DNA of 64,000 nucleotides from Asticcacaulis sp. ZE23SCel15. Lineage in GTDB: Bacteria; Pseudomonadota; Alphaproteobacteria; Caulobacterales; Caulobacteraceae. The translations under genes were made by a program, and so were the position numbers. The notes below the pieces were generated by a model. The model saw only the letters and a list, made by a program, of their open reading frames with translations. It did not search any database and was not told the origin of the DNA. This document shows positions 8,014-15,062 of the stretch, piece after piece; within the stretch, counting starts at the first letter, position 1, and the number at the start of each line of letters is the position of its first letter. The stretch is from assembly GCF_030505395.1 (NCBI RefSeq), contig NZ_CP130044.1:3023001-3087000 (forward strand), read 5' to 3'.

Positions 8014-8802
8014 ATGACATTAAAAACCCTCAACTTAAACGCCTTCAAACCGGTCTGGCTACTGGGCCTGATCCCGCCTGTCCTGTTCCTTTTGTGGTGG
8101 GATCATGAAGCCGCCAAGGGTGGCGCCAATGCTCTGGCCTTCGTATCTCTGGCACAGGTAGGTCAGGCCCTTATCGATATGTTTGCCACCGGTGAACTGG
8201 GCCTGTCCTATGGCTCCAGCCTTGGCCGCGCCTTGTCGGGCCTGCTGATCGGCGGCGGTATCGGCACACTGGTCGGCATTGCCATGGGCCTGTCAAAGCC
8301 GGTCGAATGGGCCGCGTCGCCCATCTACAATAGCTTTCGTCAGGTGCCGATTTTGGGCTGGCTACCGCTGATCGGCCTGTGGTTTGGCTCAGGGGATCTG
8401 TCTAAGCTGATCATCGTCGCCCTGTCGGCCTTTTACCCGACCGTGCTCTATACCTTTGAGGGGCTAAAGCAGGTCGAGGCCCGCCTGCTCGATGTCGGCA
8501 GTGTGTACCGCCTCAACGGCTGGCAGACCTTCTGGCGCATCCAGTGGCCCGCTGCCTTGCCCTCCATCTTTACCGGCCTGTTTCAGGCACTGGCCTTCAC
8601 ATGGATTTCAACCATCGGGGTTGAGCTTCTGTTCTCCTCCGGTGCCGGTCTGGGTGCCCTGATGCAGCAGGCCCAGCTACAGGCCCGCCTTGATATTGTT
8701 CTGGTCTGCATCCTGTTTGTCGGCCTCACCGGCTTTGCCATTAATTTTCTCATCAAACGCCTCAGCCAGCACGTCTTAAGCTGGCGCAGCATCAGAGCTT
8801 AG
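8014..8802 (+). CDS. ssuC: SsuC-type ABC transporter permease 2
   Basis: A 262-residue second permease of the same family. VEARLLDVGSVYRLNG is the EAA loop. The ATG at 8014 is preferred because TGAGG lies six bases upstream; a GTG at 8002 would overlap the previous stop codon. With permease 1 it probably forms a heterodimer, whereas SsuC and TauC transporters normally use two copies of one permease. It lies directly before the ATPase gene. Confidence 0.87.
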   Translation: MTLKTLNLNAFKPVWLLGLIPPVLFLLWWDHEAAKGGANALAFVSLAQVGQALIDMFATGELGLSYGSSLGRALSGLLIGGGIGTLVGIAMGLSKPVEWAASPIYNSFRQVPILGWLPLIGLWFGSGDLSKLIIVALSAFYPTVLYTFEGLKQVEARLLDVGSVYRLNGWQTFWRIQWPAALPSIFTGLFQALAFTWISTIGVELLFSSGAGLGALMQQAQLQARLDIVLVCILFVGLTGFAINFLIKRLSQHVLSWRSIRA

Positions 8803-8812
8803 GAATCCACGT

Positions 8813-9655
8813 ATGGACTACGTTCCCCACTCTCAAATCCCCGGCCACAAGGTCAAACAGACCGGCGCCGTCTCGCTCAAAGGCATCAAGAAGCAGTTCA
8901 ATTTTAAGGACCGCGAACTGAAGGTTCTGTCGGAGTTTTCACTTGATGTGCAACCCGGTGAATTTGTCTCAATCGTTGGCCCGTCCGGTTGCGGTAAATC
9001 CACCTTATTGCGCCTGATTGCGGGACTTGACGATACCTATGACGGCACCATCGCCCTGGATGGTCAGCGCGTCGCCGGCACGTCTCTGGAGCGCGGCCTG
9101 GTCTTTCAGGATCACCGCCTGTTTCCGTGGATGACGCTGGAAGACAATATCGCTCTGGCCCTCACTAACCGTCAGATTTCAAAGGATGCCAAGGCCAAGC
9201 TGGTCGCTGATCATATCGCTTTGGTCGGTCTCAAGGGCTTTGAAAAAGCCTTCCCGCATCAGCTTTCCGGCGGCATGGCCCAACGCGCGGCCATTGCGCG
9301 CTCACTGGTCAATGAGCCCAAGGTGCTGCTGCTGGATGAGCCGTTCGGCGCGCTCGATGCCCTGACCCGCGTGCACCTCCAAACCGAGCTTCAGCGCATC
9401 TGGCTGGCGCAGGGGTCAACCATGATCATGATCACCCATGATGTCGAAGAAGCGCTCTATCTCGGTGACCGCGTGGTGGTCATGCAGGCCAATCCGGGCC
9501 GCATCACCCATACCGTCGATGTCAATCTGCCTCATCCGCGTGACCGCGCCTCACCAGTTCTGCATAGGCTGAAAGATGAGATTCTGGCCGAGTTGACCAA
9601 TGTGCCTGAGCCTTCAAATCCGATCGTGCGCCTGATCAAGGGAGACGACCAATGA
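8813..9655 (+). CDS. ssuB: SsuB-type ABC transporter ATP-binding protein
   Basis: A 280-residue ATPase of the nitrate/sulfonate/taurine group. Walker A is GPSGCGKST at 56-64, the Q-loop is VFQDHRLFPW, the signature is LSGGMAQRAAIARSL and Walker B is VLLLDEPFGALD, followed by the H-loop in MITHDVEEAL. All ATPase residues appear intact. It energises the two permeases encoded just upstream. The stop codon overlaps the next start (ATGA), which ties uptake to the flavin-dependent enzymes downstream. Confidence 0.92.
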   Translation: MDYVPHSQIPGHKVKQTGAVSLKGIKKQFNFKDRELKVLSEFSLDVQPGEFVSIVGPSGCGKSTLLRLIAGLDDTYDGTIALDGQRVAGTSLERGLVFQDHRLFPWMTLEDNIALALTNRQISKDAKAKLVADHIALVGLKGFEKAFPHQLSGGMAQRAAIARSLVNEPKVLLLDEPFGALDALTRVHLQTELQRIWLAQGSTMIMITHDVEEALYLGDRVVVMQANPGRITHTVDVNLPHPRDRASPVLHRLKDEILAELTNVPEPSNPIVRLIKGDDQ

Positions 9656-10272
9656 GCTTCGATATCTTGACCAAATGGCCCACTACAACCCGGCAAAGCG
9701 ACTATCCCGTCGATCCGATATTTACCGGCCGCTGGTCATCGCGCGCCCTGACCGGAGAGCCGATCCCGGAGACCGATCTCTATACCTGTTTCGAGGCGGC
9801 GCGCTGGGCCCCTTCGGCCTTTAATGCTCAGCCGTGGCGGTTCATCTATGCCCACCGCGATGGCCGCGACTGGGATGCGCTGTTCTCTCTCCTCAACGCC
9901 AAGAACCAGTCCTGGGCGCACAAAGCCTCAGCCATAATCTTTGTCGTCTCGCGCAAGGATTTTATATTTCAGGATCAAACCGTGCCGGTCGGCAGTCATT
10001 CGTTCGACGCCGGTGCCGCCTGGGGCGCATTCGCCCATCAGGCTCATTTGCTGGGATATTCGACCCGCGCCATCGGCGGCTTTGACCGTAAGGCCGCGCC
10101 TGACATTTTAAGCGTACCTGACAACCACCATGTCGAAGCCGCCATAGCCATTGGCCGCCGTGCGGGGCTCGATGACCTGCCGGAGACCTTTCACGCGCAG
10201 GAAACCCCGTCGATGCGACGCCCCTTACAGACCTTCGTCTTCGAAGGCCGCTTTCACTCATCACATGATTAG
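9652..10272 (+). CDS. Nitroreductase-family flavoprotein, probable reduced-flavin supplier
   Basis: A 206-residue protein of the FMN-dependent nitroreductase family. The sequence ARWAPSAFNAQPWRF near residues 49-63 is the family's FMN-binding signature, and AWGAFAHQAHLLGYSTRAIGGFD is the typical later segment. These enzymes use NAD(P)H to reduce FMN-bound substrates. SsuD-type monooxygenases need FMNH2 from a partner reductase (SsuE, MsuE or DszD), and no other reductase is encoded here, so supplying reduced flavin is a reasonable inference; direct reduction of a substrate is the alternative. It overlaps ssuB by four bases. Confidence 0.8.
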   Translation: MSFDILTKWPTTTRQSDYPVDPIFTGRWSSRALTGEPIPETDLYTCFEAARWAPSAFNAQPWRFIYAHRDGRDWDALFSLLNAKNQSWAHKASAIIFVVSRKDFIFQDQTVPVGSHSFDAGAAWGAFAHQAHLLGYSTRAIGGFDRKAAPDILSVPDNHHVEAAIAIGRRAGLDDLPETFHAQETPSMRRPLQTFVFEGRFHSSHD

Positions 10273-10284
10273 GAGGAACTGACC

Positions 10285-11352
10285 ATGCCGTCCCGCCTTG
10301 CCCCTTTGGTACCATCCGACACCGTATTCATCACCCGCTGCCCGGTACCGACCGCCACGGCCATCGCCCTCAATCAGGGCTGGTTTGCCGAAGCTTTTAG
10401 CGATCACGGTTTCAAGACCGAAACCTTACAGGATTCCAACGATCCGAAACTGCGGTCCCAGCATTTCTACCATGACCTTAAGGCCCTGTTCCGCGAAGGC
10501 GGCAATGTCCCGGCCTTCTGGTCGCGGGCGCGCAATCTGGCCACCAACGGTGAAGACCACACCCTCGTCATCGGCCTGACGTGGGTGGATGAAACACAAC
10601 TCTTATTGGCGCGGCCCGGTTCGGGAATCCGCGACCTGTCCGACCTGAAGGGCAAGACGCTCGGCCTGTCGAACGCCGCGGGCGCGGTTGATATCTGGCG
10701 GGCTATGGGTTTGCGCGGCTATGAGACCTCGCTTAATCTGGCGGGTTTGACCTTTGACGATGTCACCCTGAAAAACCTGACGGCACCGGAGGTTAACTGG
10801 CAAACCCCTCGTCGCGGCGGGACATGGTCGCAGGCCAGCGAGCAGGCTCTGCTGAACGGCGATGTCGATGTCATCTACGCTAAGGGTGCGCCCGCCGTCG
10901 CGCTAAAGGAAAAGCATGGGCTGGACGTTGTGCTTGATATCAACACCCTGACCGATCCGGCTTTGCGCATCAATAACGGCACGCCGCGCCCGATCACTAT
11001 CCACAAGCATCTCCTGAGCGATCATCCCGAACTGGTGAAGCTTTATCTGCAAATCCTCAACCGCGCGTCGGCCTGGGCCAAAAACCATTCAGACAGCGTG
11101 GCCGATATCATCGCTTTCGAGACCGGCACCACCACCGATGCCGTTCACAAAGGCTATGGCGCAGGGCTGTCCCACACCCTCGATGTCAATCTGTCGAAGG
11201 CGCGCATTGATGCCTTTCAGGATCAGGCCGATTTTCTGCATAGCCACGGCCTGATCGATGCCCCTGTCAATGTTCGCAACTGGATCGCCGCCGAACCGCT
11301 TCAGGCGGCGCTTAATGATCCGCTGCCCCTCACTGCCAATAAAGCTGCTTAA
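10285..11352 (+). CDS. DszB-type sulfinate desulfinase-like protein 2
   Basis: A 355-residue paralogue of the protein at 1135, again without signal peptide. Cys19 in TRCPVP, His60 in SQHFYHD and Arg70 in FREGGNVP correspond to the DszB catalytic Cys, His and Arg. The two copies share SGIR-LSDLKG-type and INNGTPR motifs but differ widely elsewhere, so they are old paralogues and may act on different substrates or as a pair. AGGAGG lies just upstream, the strongest ribosome-binding site of the locus. The gene sits between the flavoprotein and the two luciferase-like monooxygenases, which suits a desulfinase that acts after oxidation. Without biochemistry a sensor or cytosolic binding role cannot be excluded. 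Confidence 0.75.
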   Translation: MPSRLAPLVPSDTVFITRCPVPTATAIALNQGWFAEAFSDHGFKTETLQDSNDPKLRSQHFYHDLKALFREGGNVPAFWSRARNLATNGEDHTLVIGLTWVDETQLLLARPGSGIRDLSDLKGKTLGLSNAAGAVDIWRAMGLRGYETSLNLAGLTFDDVTLKNLTAPEVNWQTPRRGGTWSQASEQALLNGDVDVIYAKGAPAVALKEKHGLDVVLDINTLTDPALRINNGTPRPITIHKHLLSDHPELVKLYLQILNRASAWAKNHSDSVADIIAFETGTTTDAVHKGYGAGLSHTLDVNLSKARIDAFQDQADFLHSHGLIDAPVNVRNWIAAEPLQAALNDPLPLTANKAA

Positions 11353-11363
11353 GGAACATTCTG

Positions 11364-12332
11364 ATAAGTCTTGAATTTTACTGGTATCTGCCGACCGCCG
11401 GCGATGGCCGCTCGAAAGCCTTCGATCAACTGGCACCTGCCAAGGGTACGCCCAACGCCACCATCCGCGATCTGCGTAAAAGCCATTACACCAATATCGA
11501 CTACATCACTCAGGTCGCCCGCGCTGGCGAACTGACTGGCTTTGATGGCCTGATAGCACCCGATGACGTGGCGGGCGAAGCGTCATGGATCGTAGCCGGC
11601 CTGATCGCCCGCGACATCAAGCGCCCGACAATCATCGCTGAGTTTTCCCCCGGCGCGGGCTCAGCCGTCTATTTCGCCAAGAAGGCCGTGACCTTTCAGC
11701 GCTACAGCGGCAACCGTCTGGGCTGGTCGCTAGCCACGTCAACGGATGCGGCCACCCGCAAAGCCCTGGGTGATTTCGTCACTGACGGCGATATTGCACG
11801 ACGTTTGGAAGAGCTTCTGATCGTCTCCAAAGGCGTCGGATCATCCGATGATTTTACCTTTAAGGGTGAGTTTTTCGAGGTCTTAAAAGGCGGCTTTGGC
11901 GGGCCGTTATCAGGCTGGCAATTGCCGGAAATCAGCCTGACAGGCGAAAGTTCCGAAGCGCTGGAGATTTCAGCCGGTTACGGCGATGTCCATGTCTTTG
12001 AACTGGGCACCGCTGATCTGGCCACCAAAATCGCCCGCCTGAAAGCGCTGACCGCCACCAAGGGCCGCACCCTTAAAATCGCGCTTAAGGCCCGCATCTT
12101 TGCCCATGATGACCTTGATCGCGCCGCATTAGAGGCCAAACGCTCAGGCTTTGAAGACAACTCTCAAACCTTGACCGGCGATTACGACAGCCTGGCCGAA
12201 GATCTCCTCCTGCTGGGCGAACTCGGCGTCGATCGTTTTCAACTGTTCGCCCCTCACAGCCTTGAGACCGCCTACCGCATCGGCGAGCACGTCCTGCCGC
12301 GCATCCGGCAAGCCCTCCGCAAAGCCGCATAA
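11364..12332 (+). CDS. Luciferase-like (SsuD-family) FMNH2-dependent monooxygenase 1, no canonical start codon
   Basis: The frame encodes about 322 residues of the bacterial-luciferase family, beginning SLEFYWYLPTAGDGRS, which matches the conserved beginning of SsuD-type enzymes (E. coli: FWFLPTHGDG). There is no in-frame ATG, GTG or TTG until GTG 11568, which would remove the first beta strand and 68 residues. The homologous start position holds ATA (11364), eight bases after AAGGA. Either ATA is used, or the start is mutated or misread; CTG 11361 is a weaker option. The protein is shorter than SsuD (about 380) and lacks the loop that carries the LWAG...LVRGG motif. It is followed 12 bases later by the second monooxygenase. 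Confidence 0.75.
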   Translation: MSLEFYWYLPTAGDGRSKAFDQLAPAKGTPNATIRDLRKSHYTNIDYITQVARAGELTGFDGLIAPDDVAGEASWIVAGLIARDIKRPTIIAEFSPGAGSAVYFAKKAVTFQRYSGNRLGWSLATSTDAATRKALGDFVTDGDIARRLEELLIVSKGVGSSDDFTFKGEFFEVLKGGFGGPLSGWQLPEISLTGESSEALEISAGYGDVHVFELGTADLATKIARLKALTATKGRTLKIALKARIFAHDDLDRAALEAKRSGFEDNSQTLTGDYDSLAEDLLLLGELGVDRFQLFAPHSLETAYRIGEHVLPRIRQALRKAA

Positions 12333-12344
12333 GGAGTTACAGAT

Positions 12345-13496
12345 ATGTCCATTGATTTTTTCTGGCGACTGCCGACCCACGGCTGCTCGACCTCGGTGCG
12401 TAATCCCAGCCTGACCCGCGGCGACTGGGTGCCCCTGACCGAAGGCAACCAGGCCCCCGGCCTTTATGACGGTCGGCCCGATGGTTCGACCTATATCGAC
12501 CATGTCGCCCAGATCGCCAAGGCGGCCGAGATTTCCGGCTTTCACGGCGGCCTGATCCCGTCATTCCCCATGACTGACGATCCGTGGGTGATTTCGTCCC
12601 ACCTGGCGCGTGAAACCAAGACTTTCCGGTTCATGATCGCCTTTCAGCCGGGCTTTATCAATCCGGTAGAAACGGCACGCCTGACCGCCTCCCTGCAACG
12701 GGCGACCGGCGGGCGGGCCCTGTTCAACATCATCACCGGCGGCGGTGGCCCTTCGCAACTGTGGTGGGGTGACAGCTTCGCTCACGATGACCGCTATGGC
12801 CGCACGACCGAGTTTTTGGACATCCTCAAAGGCGTCTGGAAAGAAGGCCCCTATAGCCAGAACGGCAAGTTCTATAGCGTCGAAAATGGCCAGTTACCAG
12901 CGGCGCTGGCCGCCACCGACCTTCCGGAAATCTATTTCTCCGGGTCATCGGACGCGGCCTTGCAATCGGCCTCAAAACACGCCGACTATTACCTGTCGTG
13001 GCTGGAACCGTTTGAGCAATTGAAAGCCAAGTTCGGCGCGGTAAAGGAAAAAACTGACGCTCTGGGTCGCAAGATCAAGTGCTCGGTCCGCGTTGATCTG
13101 ATCGCCCGACCGACCGAAGAAGAAGCCTGGGCCGACGCCAAGGCCGGTTTTGAGGCCACCGCCCACAAGCGTAGCGATAGCTTTAAACAGGCTTCCAATT
13201 CCGTCGGTGCTGCCCGTCAGGCGGCTTTCAAAGCCTCGGATGCCAAACACTATGATGAGCTGATCATCGGGCCCAACCTGTGGACTGGTTTCTCGCTCCT
13301 GCGCGGCGGTCCGGCGCTGGGCATCGTCGGCTCCTATGAGCAGTGCGCCCAGAAACTGGATGAATTGATCGCCCTTGGCACCGACAGTTTCATCCTCGCC
13401 GGTACCCCGCACCTCGAAGAAGCTTACCGCGTCGGCGAAGAAGTCCTCCCCCTCGTCCGGGGCCGTCAGGCCTCATTGTCCATTGCTGCTGAATAA
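12345..13496 (+). CDS. SsuD-like alkanesulfonate monooxygenase with altered active site
   Basis: A 383-residue luciferase-like monooxygenase, close to SsuD in length and in motifs such as FFWRLPTHG, PNLWTGFSLLRGG and PHLEEAYRVGEE. SsuD uses FMNH2 and O2 to split an alkanesulfonate into an aldehyde and sulfite. Against E. coli SsuD (from memory), Arg226 and Arg297 are kept as Arg249 and Arg320, but Cys54, His228 and Tyr331 are replaced by Thr77, Asp251 and Thr354. The enzyme therefore probably acts on another organosulfur substrate or with different proton transfer. AAGGAG lies upstream. It follows monooxygenase 1 with a 12-base gap; the two may work as a pair. Confidence 0.87.
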   Translation: MSIDFFWRLPTHGCSTSVRNPSLTRGDWVPLTEGNQAPGLYDGRPDGSTYIDHVAQIAKAAEISGFHGGLIPSFPMTDDPWVISSHLARETKTFRFMIAFQPGFINPVETARLTASLQRATGGRALFNIITGGGGPSQLWWGDSFAHDDRYGRTTEFLDILKGVWKEGPYSQNGKFYSVENGQLPAALAATDLPEIYFSGSSDAALQSASKHADYYLSWLEPFEQLKAKFGAVKEKTDALGRKIKCSVRVDLIARPTEEEAWADAKAGFEATAHKRSDSFKQASNSVGAARQAAFKASDAKHYDELIIGPNLWTGFSLLRGGPALGIVGSYEQCAQKLDELIALGTDSFILAGTPHLEEAYRVGEEVLPLVRGRQASLSIAAE

Positions 13497-13508
13497 GGAA
13501 ACATGCTC

Positions 13509-14213
13509 ATGTCTACATTGTCTCAAACCGTGCTCGACTTTGTTGAACAGGTTAAAACCGATGCCGCGATTGCGTTTAAGGGTCTGCGCGACACCCACAC
13601 CATCTCCCCGGCGGGTACCGTCAATTTCGTTCAGCGGGTCCCCGATGAGCACCTGATCGTCTCGATCGGCTATCCCGGCCCGTTCGCGCCCAACTCTGAG
13701 CTGAAACCTGCGGTCTATGATTTTGACGGTAACCTGCTTTTGGGTGAGGCCAAAAACTCCGGTGGTGGTGGGCGCTACCTGCCGATCTTTCGTAAGCATG
13801 ACGATATCACCACCGTCAGCCACGTCCACTCGGTCTATTTAGGCGCATGGTCGCAAAGCCACCGCACCTTGCCTATCCGCTATGTACCGGTGCAGCGCTG
13901 GACCCGCATCCGTGAACTGCCGGTCTATATCGACCGTCGTCAGGGTGAGGCCAACTACATCCTTGAGCGCCTTGAGGAGGACAATAGCCACTTCGCCATT
14001 CTTGAGGCCAATGGCGGCTCAACCGTGTGGGGCCGCAAGGGTATTCTGGCGCTGGCCAACACCATCGTAAACCTCGAAGAAGGCGCGCGCCTGCAAGCGA
14101 TTGCTGAAACCCTAGGCGGCTCCAAACTCTATGGTCCCGGCGTACTAGAACAGCAATGGAAGATGAGCGGCCTGTGGCGCCCTGAAGATGAAGTAGCGGT
14201 CGCCGCTGAGTAA
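13509..14213 (+). CDS. Class II aldolase/adducin-like protein
   Basis: A 234-residue protein of the class II aldolase/adducin fold. His105 and His107 in VSHVHSVYLGAW form the usual metal-binding HxH pair. Near the C-terminus, where aldolases have a third metal ligand in a NHG motif, this protein reads ANGGSTVWG, so that His seems replaced by Gly; the chemistry may be changed or lost. The ATG at 13509 is preferred over 13503 because AGGA is then nine bases away. As the last gene of the organosulfur operon it may process the aldehyde or carbon skeleton left after desulfonation. This role is inference from position. Confidence 0.78.
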   Translation: MSTLSQTVLDFVEQVKTDAAIAFKGLRDTHTISPAGTVNFVQRVPDEHLIVSIGYPGPFAPNSELKPAVYDFDGNLLLGEAKNSGGGGRYLPIFRKHDDITTVSHVHSVYLGAWSQSHRTLPIRYVPVQRWTRIRELPVYIDRRQGEANYILERLEEDNSHFAILEANGGSTVWGRKGILALANTIVNLEEGARLQAIAETLGGSKLYGPGVLEQQWKMSGLWRPEDEVAVAAE

Positions 14214-14221
14214 CTCCGGTC

Positions 14222-14251
14222 CGGCCGTCTGTGATCAAACCCAGACGGCCG
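14222..14251 (+). terminator. Terminator hairpin at the end of the organosulfur operon
   Basis: CGGCCGTCTG (14222-14231) pairs perfectly with CAGACGGCCG (14242-14251) over a 10-base loop, 8 bases after the last stop codon. A modest T-rich stretch (GTGTTTT) follows after several bases, so this is an imperfect intrinsic terminator. Confidence 0.7.
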
Positions 14252-14416
14252 ATCGAAGTGTTTTGCGCCCTTTCCGGACACCCCCATCACAACCGATGCC
14301 TTTGCTGTAAATCGGACGTTCATGTCGCATCCGAAGAGCATGGTGCATAAGGGATGGACTTCTGCTAGCTGTAACCGAGCTTACGAGAAAGCATCAACAC
14401 GCCCGGAGAAACGATA

Positions 14417-14908
14417 ATGCTCACGCTGCCAAAGATCGTTCAGCTTGAACCAAAAAGATATGTCGCTGTGCGACAACGGGTCAAAGCGCCATTTGGAGAC
14501 GAGATACCACCCGCCCTTGACGAACTGTTCGCCGCATTTGACGCGGTCGGTGCCTCTCGAAAAGGAAATGAGTTTATCAAGTACAACCGGATCGATATGC
14601 CAGAGCTGGAAATCGAATGCGGGCTAACCACCGAAGACGTTATTCCACTATCGGGGCGCATGGTCGAGGGCGTGCTTCCAGCAGGACGATATGTGAGCTT
14701 ATCCTATACTGGGCACTACGATGGCCTTCTGACAGTAAACGCGATGCTGGTGGGCTGGGCAAAGGAGACGGGAACTTTTTTCGACGCAGCAGAGACGCCT
14801 GGGGGAGACGTGTTTGCGGCGCGCCTCGAAGTTTATCATAACAATCCGGTCGATGAGCCGGACCCCAGCAAGTGGCATACGACATTACTGTTTAAGCTTA
14901 AGGATTGA
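14417..14908 (+). CDS. GyrI-like/AraC effector-binding domain protein
   Basis: A 163-residue stand-alone small-molecule-binding domain of the GyrI/SOUL-like class, as found fused to AraC and MerR regulators. The motifs RYVAVRQRV at the start, YNRIDMPELEIECGL, LPAGRYVSLSYTGHYDGL and LEVYHNNPVDEPDPSKWHTTLLFKL are typical of the family, including the conserved Glu-rich central strand. GGAG lies about nine bases upstream. It has no DNA-binding domain. It is separated from the organosulfur operon by the terminator and from the SIR2 gene by 150 bases, and has its own promoter region. It may bind a toxic hydrophobic ligand or a regulator partner. Confidence 0.8.
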   Translation: MLTLPKIVQLEPKRYVAVRQRVKAPFGDEIPPALDELFAAFDAVGASRKGNEFIKYNRIDMPELEIECGLTTEDVIPLSGRMVEGVLPAGRYVSLSYTGHYDGLLTVNAMLVGWAKETGTFFDAAETPGGDVFAARLEVYHNNPVDEPDPSKWHTTLLFKLKD

Positions 14909-15062
14909 GCTTAAAGACCATTTATCCGCGTTTGAGGAGTAAAATACCGTCCACCAGATGAGTCGTTCTAGCGCCCAGAGCGGTCATTCGGAGAGCGCCA
15001 AAATATCCCACAAGCGGACATTAATCCTGCGGCAATGGAGAGAACTCGATAGAGGAACATAC

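Noticed and set aside
1135-11352. Calling the two DszB-like proteins plain ABC substrate-binding proteins
   Set aside because: Both lack export signals and keep the DszB Cys-His-Arg set; the locus already has a proper SsuA lipoprotein.
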